Below are positions 15,694-22,535 of a stretch of 22,535 nt of DNA, one piece after another (position 1 is the stretch's first letter; every line of letters starts with the position of its first letter). The position numbers were made by a program, and so were the translations under genes. The notes beneath the pieces are model-generated. The model made no database searches and was not told the DNA's origin. It was given only the letters and a program-made list of their open reading frames with translations. This DNA comes from Alphaproteobacteria bacterium (GTDB taxonomy: Bacteria; Pseudomonadota; Alphaproteobacteria; Acetobacterales; Acetobacteraceae), in the NCBI GenBank assembly GCA_026225015.1, contig JAMFRY010000220.1, positions 1-22,535 on the forward strand. Reading direction: 5' to 3'.

Positions 15694-18600
15694 TTAGCGC
15701 CGCCACCAGCCGCGCTTTTTATCCACCGGCGCTTCGGTGGCGCCGATTACGATTGGCTTGACCAGCGCCTCCGGGATAGCCGGATCAGCTGCCGCCGGCC
15801 CAGGCGTGGCCGGCCCAGGCGTGGCAGCTTCCGGCGCCGCTGCGGGTTCGAAAACGGCGTGGGAGACCGGTTTCAATTCGGCGCCATGCAAAAGAATTTG
15901 GCCGGGCAATTCCGGCTCGGGTTCCGGTGCTACGATCAGGTGGGTTTTAACGCGCTTCGCTTCCTCGGCCCGTTCGGCAGCCTCGAAGATATCGGCGATA
16001 TCGGCATAGACAATCTCCGATTTGGCGTCATCCGGCTGATGCTCACTTGTCCGCGGGCCAGCCGCGCCGCCTTCTTCGGCAGGTGAAGCGGCTGTGCCTG
16101 CACGGCGGCGGCCGCCCCTTGAACGGCGCCGGCGCGCCGGTTTTTCTTCCGCTTCCGTCAGAACCGCCGTGCCCGCGCCGGGCTCGGATAAGATCTCGTC
16201 GGCTACGTCGAATTCCGAAGGATCGCCAAGTTCAGCGGCAAGGATGAAATCCATTTCGGATGGCAGATCCTCCTGCACCGATTCCGGTTCGGCGGGCGCG
16301 TGACCATTATATTTTGCTGCCGGCTCGCCGCTCTCCAGCTCCGGTTGCGCCTCACTTGACTGTGGAGCGGCGCCGGATTCGGTTCTACGGCCACGGCGAC
16401 GGCGACGGCGGCGGCGGCGGTGCTCACCTTCCTCAGCCGTTTCGCCGGCAGGCGGCACTTCGGCGGAATCGGCAGCTTCGTCATCATCCTCGGATTCGGC
16501 GAAGCGCCGCGCGGCCGGCCCAGGAGCGATAGACTTGGATGCGGCAGGCAGCGGTGCAGCAGGCAGGGGCGCGGCCGCAGGCGGCGGCGCGATACGGCTT
16601 TGGCTGGTTACCGGCGCCGGAAGGGAAGCGGCCGGCCTTGGCTCGGGTAACGGCCCCGTTTGCGACTTGGTTTTTTCGATCCGGAAATTCGCCGCGGTGA
16701 GGCTGGTATCGCCGCTGAAAATCACGCGCATGGCATAACGTGTTTCGATGGCGGAAAGCCGGTCGCGCTTGTGGTTGAACAAATACAGCGCGACATCCGG
16801 CGGCAAGGTGACGGAGATTTCGGCGGCGCGGAATTTGCCGCCCTCATCCTCGATCGCCCGCAAAATATGCAATGCCGCACTCTCCGGCGAGCGGACATGG
16901 CCCATCCCGGCGCAATGCGGGCAGGTAATCAGCGAAGCCTCGGTCAAAGACGGCCGCAGGCGCTGCCGGCTCATTTCCATCAGCCCGAAATGGCTGATCG
17001 AACCAATCTGAATACGGGCACGGTCGTTCTTGAGCGCATCCTTCAGCTTGCGCTCGACCATCGCGTTGTTCTTGCGGCTCTCCATATCGATGAAGTCGAT
17101 AACGATGAGCCCCGCCAGGTCTCGCATGCGCAACTGCCGGGCAACCTCTTCGGCGGCTTCCATATTGGTGCGCACGGCGGTGTCTTCGATATTGCGCTCG
17201 CGCGTCGAGCGGCCGGAATTGACGTCGATGGCGACCAGCGCCTCGGTTTGGTTGATGACGATGTAGCCGCCCGAACGCAGCTGCACGATCGGGTTCAGCA
17301 TCGCGTCCAACTGCGCTTCCACCTGGTATTTGGCGAAAAGCGGCTGGCCCTCGGCCCAGAGCTGGACCTTCTTGGTGTGGGTCGGCATCAGCATGCGCAT
17401 GAAGTCGCGGGCGGCGCGGAAGCCATCCTCGCCATCGACCAGAACATCGTCAACGTCGCGCGTATAAACATCGCGGATGGTGCGCTTGATCAGGCTGGCT
17501 TCCTCATAGATCAATGCCGGGGCAACCGATTGCAGCGTGCGCTCGCGAATATCGTCCCATAGCCGGAGCAGATATTCGCAGTCGCGCTTGATTTCCGGCT
17601 TCGGCCGGTTGGCGCCGGCGGTGCGCACGATCAGCCCCATGCCTTGCGGAACATCCAGCTCCGCTACGGCTTCCTTCAGGCGCTTGCGGTCGGCGGCCGA
17701 GGTGATTTTGCGGGAAACGCCGCCGCCCGTCGGCGAGTTGGGCATCAGCACCGAAAACCGGCCGGCAAGCGAGAGATAGGTGGTGAGCGCAGCGCCCTTA
17801 TTGCCGCGTTCCTCCTTCACCACCTGGATCAGCATGATCTGGCGGCGATGGATGACATCCTGGATTTTGTAATTGCGCAATATGCGCTGGCGCTGCCGGC
17901 GCTCACGGGCTTCGGCGGCATCGTCGCCGTCGCCGCCGAGGTTTTCCGGCGGCGGCTGCGGCGGCACATATTCGCCGTTGGGTTCCTGATCCTCCTCCGC
18001 CCCGCCTTCTACTTCACCGCCTTCTAGTTCACCGCCTTCAACTTCATGGCCTTCCGCCCGTGGTTCGGCCGGCTCAAGGCTGTCTTGCTGGTCGGGGCCA
18101 AATTCCGCGGATGGAAACAGGGAGGCGGCATCCGGCACGATTTCGGCCGGTTCGGGCGCTGCCATTGCCGGCTCGGAGCGCTCAATCTCCGCCGACGGGA
18201 CGATGGAGGAGACATCCGGCGCGGGTTCCGCCCGGGAAGCGTCTGGCTCGGCTTCCTCATCGCCTTCCGGCGGCGGGGCGGAGACGATATCAATCGAGGT
18301 AATCTCCAGCGGCTGCGCAGCGCCGGATTGCCGCTCGGTTTGCGGACCAGCATCGCGCTCCAGCGAACCTTCAACCAGTTCCGGCTCCGGCGCGATGGCG
18401 TCGGCCCTGCTATCCAGCGCGGGCGCACCCCCTTCTGCGCTTTGGATGTCCGCGCTTTGGCCGTCACCATCCTCGGCTTCGAATTCTTCCTCCGCGGCCT
18501 CGGCCTGCAGGGCCAGCAGGCGCTGCCGGTCGGCGACAGGAATTTGGTAATAATCGGGGTGAATCTCCCCAAAGGCGAGGAAACCATGGCGATTGCCGCC

Positions 18601-18783
18601 ATATTCGACAAATGCCGCCTGCAGGCTGGGTTCGACCCGGATTACCTTGGCGAGGTAGATATTGCCTTTGATCTGCCTGCGGGTCGCGGTTTCAACGTCG
18701 AAATCCTCAAGCCGGTTGCCATCCAGCACCACCACACGCGTCTCTTCCGCGTGGCTGGCGTCGATTAGTATCTTTTTTGTCAT
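15694..18783 (-). CDS. rne: Ribonuclease E
   Basis: Starting at the ATG at 18783 (MTKKILIDASHAEETR), the protein has 1029 residues. The S1 domain (about 38-340) is split by an acidic low-complexity insert (about 95-300), a known feature of alphaproteobacterial RNase E. The DNase I-like catalytic part has VAIDVNSGRSTRERNIEDTA with Asp520 and GLIVIDFIDM with Asp563; the 43-residue spacing equals Asp303/Asp346 of the E. coli enzyme. CPHCAGMG (621-628) is the zinc-link that joins dimers. The last 300 residues are disordered and Ala/Pro/Glu/Arg-rich, with an eight-Arg run and RRRRSRGGRRR. The terminal KKRGWWRR resembles the Caulobacter GWW motif that binds PNPase. It cuts single-stranded RNA and scaffolds the degradosome. 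A longer frame to 18834 adds implausible residues. Confidence 0.96.
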   Translation of the reverse strand: MTKKILIDASHAEETRVVVLDGNRLEDFDVETATRRQIKGNIYLAKVIRVEPSLQAAFVEYGGNRHGFLAFGEIHPDYYQIPVADRQRLLALQAEAAEEEFEAEDGDGQSADIQSAEGGAPALDSRADAIAPEPELVEGSLERDAGPQTERQSGAAQPLEITSIDIVSAPPPEGDEEAEPDASRAEPAPDVSSIVPSAEIERSEPAMAAPEPAEIVPDAASLFPSAEFGPDQQDSLEPAEPRAEGHEVEGGELEGGEVEGGAEEDQEPNGEYVPPQPPPENLGGDGDDAAEARERRQRQRILRNYKIQDVIHRRQIMLIQVVKEERGNKGAALTTYLSLAGRFSVLMPNSPTGGGVSRKITSAADRKRLKEAVAELDVPQGMGLIVRTAGANRPKPEIKRDCEYLLRLWDDIRERTLQSVAPALIYEEASLIKRTIRDVYTRDVDDVLVDGEDGFRAARDFMRMLMPTHTKKVQLWAEGQPLFAKYQVEAQLDAMLNPIVQLRSGGYIVINQTEALVAIDVNSGRSTRERNIEDTAVRTNMEAAEEVARQLRMRDLAGLIVIDFIDMESRKNNAMVERKLKDALKNDRARIQIGSISHFGLMEMSRQRLRPSLTEASLITCPHCAGMGHVRSPESAALHILRAIEDEGGKFRAAEISVTLPPDVALYLFNHKRDRLSAIETRYAMRVIFSGDTSLTAANFRIEKTKSQTGPLPEPRPAASLPAPVTSQSRIAPPPAAAPLPAAPLPAASKSIAPGPAARRFAESEDDDEAADSAEVPPAGETAEEGEHRRRRRRRRRGRRTESGAAPQSSEAQPELESGEPAAKYNGHAPAEPESVQEDLPSEMDFILAAELGDPSEFDVADEILSEPGAGTAVLTEAEEKPARRRRSRGGRRRAGTAASPAEEGGAAGPRTSEHQPDDAKSEIVYADIADIFEAAERAEEAKRVKTHLIVAPEPEPELPGQILLHGAELKPVSHAVFEPAAAPEAATPGPATPGPAAADPAIPEALVKPIVIGATEAPVDKKRGWWRR
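18002..18046. repeat. 15-bp tandem repeat in the RNase E acidic insert
   Basis: Three 15-base units beginning CCGCCTTC differ at two positions or fewer. On the coding strand they give E-V/L-E-G-G pentapeptides (EVEGG, ELEGG, EVEGG). The in-frame length means copy-number changes would not break the gene. Confidence 0.75.
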
Positions 18784-18975
18784 TAAACAGGGAACTCCGG
18801 AATGCGGCGCCCGCGCGCAGTTGCTGCGTCTCAAACGCGGCGGCGGGGCTGCAAAAAATAGGTGTGAGAAGGGTTTGGTGGGACATCAGCCGCGCCATGC
18901 CGTGATTCTGTTCTAAAAATTCAGCCGGCGGAGCGGTCATCGGTCCTTGATCTCGCGGGCCGGTTACGCCGGCGC

Positions 18976-19029
18976 CTTAAGTTGTTGGCCCCGGCACTTA
19001 AGCGAAAACGCCATGGTAGCGAAAACGCC
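18976..19029. repeat. Inverted repeat and 12-bp direct repeat, 17-bp period
   Basis: CTTAAGT and ACTTAAG flank a 13-base spacer, and the right arm runs into AGCGAAAACGCC, which recurs exactly 17 bases later. This arrangement could be an operator, but no known regulator site is recognised. Confidence 0.5.
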
Positions 19030-19174
19030 GGCCGCCGGGTTGGTATTCAGGGGCTAGGCAGGTTGCCAGACCTTTAATGGGCGGCAACGCGATGCTTTTT
19101 AGACCCTCGGTTCTATCACATGGCGTAAAAGGACCGGCGCCGCAAGGGGGTCCGTTGGCGGCCGGCCGGGCTTG

Positions 19175-19213
19175 GAGGGTTACGGCCCGCGCCCGGTGGC
19201 TGGGCAAACCCTC
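19175..19213 (+). promoter_or_regulatory. Possible hairpin in the glcB leader
   Basis: GAGGGTT (19175-19181) and AACCCTC (19207-19213) are exact complements, with an inner GCCC/GGGC pair. It lies about 58 bases before the glcB start. There is no T-tract, so it is not a simple terminator. Confidence 0.3.
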
Positions 19214-19271
19214 TTGCCTAAACCGGCCGCCTTCATGCAACTAAGCGCAAGGGAATTATAGGAGCAGAAGG

Positions 19272-21437
19272 ATGGCCGAAACCAGGACCGAGGCTGGCGG
19301 TTTGAGCATCGCAACCGTGCTGTATGATTTCGTGGTCAAGGAGGCGCTGCCGGGCACCGGGCTTGCGGCGGACGCGTTCTGGAGCGGTTTCGGCGCGCTG
19401 CTGGCGGATTTTGCCCCGCGCAACCGGGCATTGCTGGAAAAGCGCGATGCGCTGCAAAGCAGGATCGATTCCTGGCACCTGCACCATAAGGGACAGGCGC
19501 ATGATAGCGCCAGGTACCAGGCCTTCCTGCGTGAAATCGGCTATTTGGTGGCGGACCCGGCGCCGTTTAGCGTGGCGACCGATAGAGTGGATGACGAGAT
19601 TGCGGTTATTGCCGGCCCGCAGCTGGTGGTGCCGGTGATGAACGCCCGCTACGCGCTGAACGCCGCCAATGCGCGCTGGGGCAGCCTGTACGACGCCCTG
19701 TACGGCACCGACGCCATCCCGGAGACCGACGGCGCCGCCAAAGGCCCCGGCTTCAACAAGGTCCGGGCGGCCAAGGTGATCGCAAAAACGAAAGCCTTCC
19801 TCGATGCCAGCGCGCCGCTTTTGGCTGGCAGCTATGCGCAGGCCACCGGCTTTGCGGTGCAGGACGGCAAACTCGTGGTGCAGCTTCCCGGCGGAGAGTC
19901 CCGGCTCAAAGACGAACAGAAATTCGCGGGCTATACCGGCGATGCCGCTTCGCCTTCGCTGATTCTGCTGAAGAACCACAACCTGCATATCGAAATCGTC
20001 ATCAATTCGAACAGCCCTACGGCCAAGGACGATCCCGCCGGCATTGCCGATGTAATTCTGGAATCCGCGATCAGCACCATCATGGATTGCGAAGACAGCG
20101 TCGCCGCGGTGGATGCGGAGGACAAGGTGGAGGTGTATCGCAACTGGCTCGGCCTGATGAACGGCACGCTGGAAGCGCCGCTGGAAAAGGCCGGCAAAAC
20201 GCTGCTCCGCAAGCTCAATCCGGACCGGGAATATACCGCACCCGACGGCAGCGGCTTCGCTTTGCCGGGCCGCTCGCTGATGCTGGTGCGCAATGTCGGC
20301 CACCACATGCTCACCGATGCGATACTTGATGCGGAGCGCAATGAAATTCCCGAAACGATTCTGGATGCGGTGATCACCTCGCTGATTGCCACCCATGATC
20401 TGCAGAGCGAGGGGCGGATCAAAAATTCGCACGCCGGCTCGGTTTATATCGTGAAGCCAAAGCTGCACGGGCCGGAGGAGGTGGGTTTTGCGAATGAACT
20501 CTTCGGCGGAGTAGAAAAGCTTTTGAACCTTGCCCCATACACGCTGAAAATGGGCATCATGGATGAGGAGCGCCGGACCAGCGCCAATCTGAAAGCCTGT
20601 ATTCATGCGGCAAAAAACCGCGTGGTGTTCATCAATACCGGGTTTTTAGACCGCACCGGGGATGAAATTCACACCTCAATCGAAGCCGGGCCGGTGATCC
20701 GCAAGGCCGAGATCAAAAACACCCCCTGGATCAAATCCTACGAGGACCGCAACGTGGATTTCGGCCTGGAAACCGGGTTGCAAGGCAAGGCGCAGATCGG
20801 CAAGGGCATGTGGGCGGCGCCGGACCAGATGGCGGCGATGCTGGAGCAAAAGATCGCCCATCCGAAAGCTGGCGCCAATACCGCCTGGGTTCCCTCGCCC
20901 ACCGCGGCGACACTGCATGCGACGCATTACCATCAGGTGGATGTGTTCGCGCGCCAGAATGAGTTGAAATCGCGTGCCCCCGGCTCACTGGATGCGCTGC
21001 TCACCTTGCCGGTGGCGGACCGGCCGAACTGGGTGCCCGAAGAGGTGCAGCAGGAGCTGGACAATAACGCGCAGGGTATTCTGGGCTATGTGGTGCGCTG
21101 GGTGAATCAGGGCGTCGGCTGCTCGAAAGTGCCGGATATTCATGATGTGGGGCTGATGGAAGACCGCGCGACCTTGCGCATCTCCTCGCAGCATATCGCC
21201 AACTGGCTGCATCACGGCATCGCCACCGAGGCACAGGTGCTGGAGACATTGAAGCGCATGGCGCTGGTGGTGGATAAGCAGAACGAGGGCGATCCCGCCT
21301 ATACCCCGATGGCGCCGGGCTATGACGGGCCGGCGTTTCTTGGCGCCGTCGATCTGGTGTTCAAGGGGCGCACGCAGCCGAACGGCTATACCGAGTTCAT
21401 CCTCACCCGCCGCCGGCGCGAAGCCAAGGCAAAGTGA
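19272..21437 (+). CDS. glcB: Malate synthase G
   Basis: The 721-residue length matches the monomeric G isoform, which condenses glyoxylate with acetyl-CoA to give malate in the cytoplasm. The catalytic base is visible as Asp631 in MEDRATLRISSQHIANWLHHG, the same number as in the E. coli enzyme. Arg340 lies in VRNVGHHMLTDAI, near E. coli Arg338. IMDCEDSVAAVDAEDKV supplies metal-binding acidic residues, and GKGMWAAPDQMAAMLEQK and NTAWVPSPTAATLHATHYH are family blocks. AGGAG lies about seven bases before the ATG at 19272. The stop overlaps the GTG of the YceI gene (GTGA). No isocitrate lyase or glycolate oxidase gene lies in the window. Confidence 0.97.
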   Translation: MAETRTEAGGLSIATVLYDFVVKEALPGTGLAADAFWSGFGALLADFAPRNRALLEKRDALQSRIDSWHLHHKGQAHDSARYQAFLREIGYLVADPAPFSVATDRVDDEIAVIAGPQLVVPVMNARYALNAANARWGSLYDALYGTDAIPETDGAAKGPGFNKVRAAKVIAKTKAFLDASAPLLAGSYAQATGFAVQDGKLVVQLPGGESRLKDEQKFAGYTGDAASPSLILLKNHNLHIEIVINSNSPTAKDDPAGIADVILESAISTIMDCEDSVAAVDAEDKVEVYRNWLGLMNGTLEAPLEKAGKTLLRKLNPDREYTAPDGSGFALPGRSLMLVRNVGHHMLTDAILDAERNEIPETILDAVITSLIATHDLQSEGRIKNSHAGSVYIVKPKLHGPEEVGFANELFGGVEKLLNLAPYTLKMGIMDEERRTSANLKACIHAAKNRVVFINTGFLDRTGDEIHTSIEAGPVIRKAEIKNTPWIKSYEDRNVDFGLETGLQGKAQIGKGMWAAPDQMAAMLEQKIAHPKAGANTAWVPSPTAATLHATHYHQVDVFARQNELKSRAPGSLDALLTLPVADRPNWVPEEVQQELDNNAQGILGYVVRWVNQGVGCSKVPDIHDVGLMEDRATLRISSQHIANWLHHGIATEAQVLETLKRMALVVDKQNEGDPAYTPMAPGYDGPAFLGAVDLVFKGRTQPNGYTEFILTRRRREAKAK

Positions 21438-22063
21438 ACGCGATGCGAAGCGCCAGATTTGCCGCTTTGGTTTTCGTCGCCTTGGCCCTGCCGGCCAGCG
21501 CGGCGACCGGCATAGGCTCGCCGGCTGCAACCACCGATCCGGCGGCGGTGAAAGCGGGCATCTACAAGCTTGACCCGGCGCACGGGAAAATCACCTGGTC
21601 GGTGAACCATCTGGGATATTCCACCTATATCGGGCAATTCTCCAACGTGAACGCCACGTTGACCCTGCAGCCGCTCGATCCGCCGCTATCGACGCTCACT
21701 GCAAGCGTGGATATGGCGAGCCTCGGCACGCTTAACCCGGCATTGGACAAGGTTCTGAAAAGCGATACATTTTTTGATGTCGCGAAATATCCCGCCGCAA
21801 CTTTCGTCTCCACCCGGATTCTGCGCACCGGCAAAACCACCGCCAATGTGGACGGCAAGCTCACGCTGCATGGGGTGACGGAACCAATCGTTCTGAAAGT
21901 GAGCTTCAACCAGGCCGGCAACGTACCGATGACCAACGCCTATGTCGCCGGCTTCAACGGATCTGCGACGGTCAAACGTTCCGAATTCGGCATGGGCGCC
22001 TACACATCCCTCATCAGCGACGAAATCCCGCTGCAGATCGAAGGCGAGTTTCACTTACAATAA
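21434..22063 (+). CDS. YceI family periplasmic protein
   Basis: The 209-residue product starts with a Sec signal peptide (RSARFAALVFVALALPASA, cleavage after residue 23) and is otherwise a YceI lipocalin-like barrel: YKLDPAHGKITWSVNHLGYSTYIGQF (about 43-68), then ASLGTLNPALDKVLKSDTFFDVAKYPAATF, GKLTLHGVTEPIVLKV and FGMGAYTSLISDEIPLQIEGEF. YceI proteins bind long isoprenoid-type lipids in the periplasm; some are induced at high pH. The GTG at 21434 overlaps the glcB stop by four bases and sits behind AAGG. An ATG at 21443 would remove three residues and also leave a good signal peptide. Cotranscription with glcB is likely. Confidence 0.93.
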   Translation: MNAMRSARFAALVFVALALPASAATGIGSPAATTDPAAVKAGIYKLDPAHGKITWSVNHLGYSTYIGQFSNVNATLTLQPLDPPLSTLTASVDMASLGTLNPALDKVLKSDTFFDVAKYPAATFVSTRILRTGKTTANVDGKLTLHGVTEPIVLKVSFNQAGNVPMTNAYVAGFNGSATVKRSEFGMGAYTSLISDEIPLQIEGEFHLQ

Positions 22064-22070
22064 GCAAGCA

Positions 22071-22094
22071 GTTCTTTTTCTGAAGAAAAAGAAC
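22071..22094 (+). terminator. Perfect 10-bp hairpin after the YceI gene
   Basis: GTTCTTTTTC (22071-22080) pairs exactly with GAAAAAGAAC (22085-22094) around TGAA. It lies eight bases past the stop. No T-run follows on the plus strand, but the minus strand reads TTTTTG before it and the U-rich arm may suffice. It is likely a terminator or 3'-end stabiliser. Confidence 0.5.
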
Positions 22095-22172
22095 CAAAAA
22101 GACTTCTGAAATCTAAGCCATGGGCGCCGCCTAATCCCGTGAACCCCGCGCACGAATGTGGAGGTGATGTAA

Positions 22173-22235
22173 ATGGCTTGGAATGGCCGAGAGCGTAAAG
22201 TCGGCTTTTGGGCGACGAACAGGAAAACAGGCTAA
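22173..22235 (+). CDS. Possible 20-codon small ORF
   Basis: ATG at 22173 is preceded by GGAGGTGAT with four bases between, almost the full anti-Shine-Dalgarno complement, the strongest such site in the window. The product would be MAWNGRERKVGFWATNRKTG, a basic 20-residue peptide without a membrane segment. The TAA overlaps the stop codon of the convergent gene fragment by four bases. It matches no family known to me. It could be a leader or small protein, or the remnant of a longer gene. Confidence 0.3.
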   Translation: MAWNGRERKVGFWATNRKTG

Positions 22236-22535
22236 GCCATTGGGTGCAGATAACAAAGATAAATGGCAGGGGTCTTTAAGATTGCCCCGCCAAGGCTGGC
22301 TGTCCCTCTGTTGGCTCCTGTATCATAACGAATATCTACGGTCTCCGGCCCCATCGTAATCTGTGCTGGTAAAGCCACTAAGGCAGCATAAGTTATAACC
22401 TGTGCTAGTTCGACTTCCGTGGGAGCACGGCCCAAAAGTTGTATCGGCGGGGATGGGATGTCGATACCGCCACCGATCATATCAGCGGCTTTATCTATCT
22501 GTTCTTGAAGAGCTGCTTGGATAAGTAAAACCTGG
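22232..22535 (-). CDS. Unrecognised protein, 3' part only
   Basis: The frame is open to the right edge, so the start lies outside the window; an internal ATG at 22480 is not clearly the start. About 100 residues are visible, beginning QVLLIQAALQEQIDKAADM (a likely helix) and continuing with IQLLGRAPTEVELAQVITYAALVALPAQITMGPETVDIRYDTG, ending YLCYLHPMA. The middle alternates hydrophobic and polar residues like a folded domain. Codons such as ATA and TTA, and about 51% GC, are unlike the neighbours and hint at foreign origin, for example an island or prophage. I do not recognise a family. Confidence 0.45.
   Translation of the reverse strand, partial: QVLLIQAALQEQIDKAADMIGGGIDIPSPPIQLLGRAPTEVELAQVITYAALVALPAQITMGPETVDIRYDTGANRGTASLGGAILKTPAIYLCYLHPMA

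Larger units (their letters stand above)
18784..19271. other. 488-base divergent spacer between rne and glcB
   Basis: No convincing gene is present; the open frames here lack family resemblance or ribosome sites. It holds an inverted repeat CTTAAGT/ACTTAAG (18976-18982, 18996-19002), a direct repeat AGCGAAAACGCC (19001-19012, 19018-19029) and a hairpin GAGGGTT/AACCCTC (19175-19181, 19207-19213). It must contain the promoters and long 5' leaders of both genes. Long rne leaders take part in RNase E autoregulation in other bacteria. Confidence 0.6.

Noticed and set aside
15190..16086. 298-codon plus-strand open frame
   Set aside because: It runs antisense through two minus-strand genes and the spacer between them, so it is not a gene.
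16660..17562. 300-codon plus-strand open frame
   Set aside because: It is antisense to the catalytic part of RNase E, whose motifs are unambiguous on the other strand.
18998..19240. 80-codon minus-strand frame in the rne-glcB spacer
   Set aside because: There is no ribosome site, no domain, and Pro/Arg/Gly composition of non-coding GC-rich DNA.
19233..20606. 457-codon minus-strand open frame
   Set aside because: It is antisense to malate synthase, has no family signature, and is explained by codon bias of the real gene.

Overview
The window looks like chromosomal DNA of a GC-rich alphaproteobacterium, most likely from the Acetobacteraceae or a close relative. This placement is inferred from protein content: a DUF4167 protein, RNase E with the alphaproteobacterial acidic insert and C-terminal GWW motif, the rpsF-rpsR-rplI order, and intergenic palindromes. 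No rRNA, tRNA, CRISPR array, transposase or plasmid gene was found. Most of the window is ordinary core and metabolic sequence.

Layout. (1) 1-720 is the 3' end of a DUF4167 gene, followed by a hairpin-rich spacer between convergent genes. (2) 886-2112 (minus) is a family III CoA-transferase, divergent from a DHA2-type MFS exporter (2206-3729) that is followed closely by a DUF952 gene. (3) 4076-7342/7402 (minus) is a compact bilin photoreceptor operon: heme oxygenase (makes biliverdin), bacteriophytochrome histidine kinase, and a single-domain response regulator. The genes overlap and are probably translationally coupled; the regulator appears to use a TTG start with an AGGAGG site inside the kinase gene. 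(4) 7744-10287 (plus) is a PatZ/Pat-like protein (acyl-CoA synthetase-like body plus GNAT domain), divergent from the photoreceptor operon across a repeat-bearing spacer. (5) 10409-10813 is a Gly/His-rich lipoprotein. (6) 10973-12291 is the ribosomal protein operon rpsF-rpsR-rplI, closed by a strong terminator. (7) 12573-14654 holds cyclopropane fatty acid synthase (TTG start) and an S49 peptidase. (8) 14803-18783 (minus) holds RNase E and, downstream of it, a Bax inhibitor-1 family membrane protein; a roughly 125-bp imperfect palindrome separates the latter from the convergent peptidase. (9) 19272-22063 is malate synthase G, overlapping a periplasmic YceI protein gene. (10) From about 22.1 kb the GC content drops (about 51% by hand count over 22261-22535). 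The edge holds a convergent 3' gene fragment I do not recognise and a possible 20-codon ORF with a near-perfect Shine-Dalgarno.

How the genes work together: the photoreceptor operon is a self-contained light-signalling module whose output is not encoded here (no effector domain on the regulator). Pat-like acetyltransferase, CFA synthase, S49 peptidase, BI-1 family protein and RNase E are general stress, membrane or RNA housekeeping functions. Malate synthase implies glyoxylate use, but no isocitrate lyase is in view. I did not find a clearly new system. The best leads are the coupled photoreceptor operon, the shortened His-less loop in the Pat-like protein, the intergenic repeat elements, and the unrecognised low-GC right edge.
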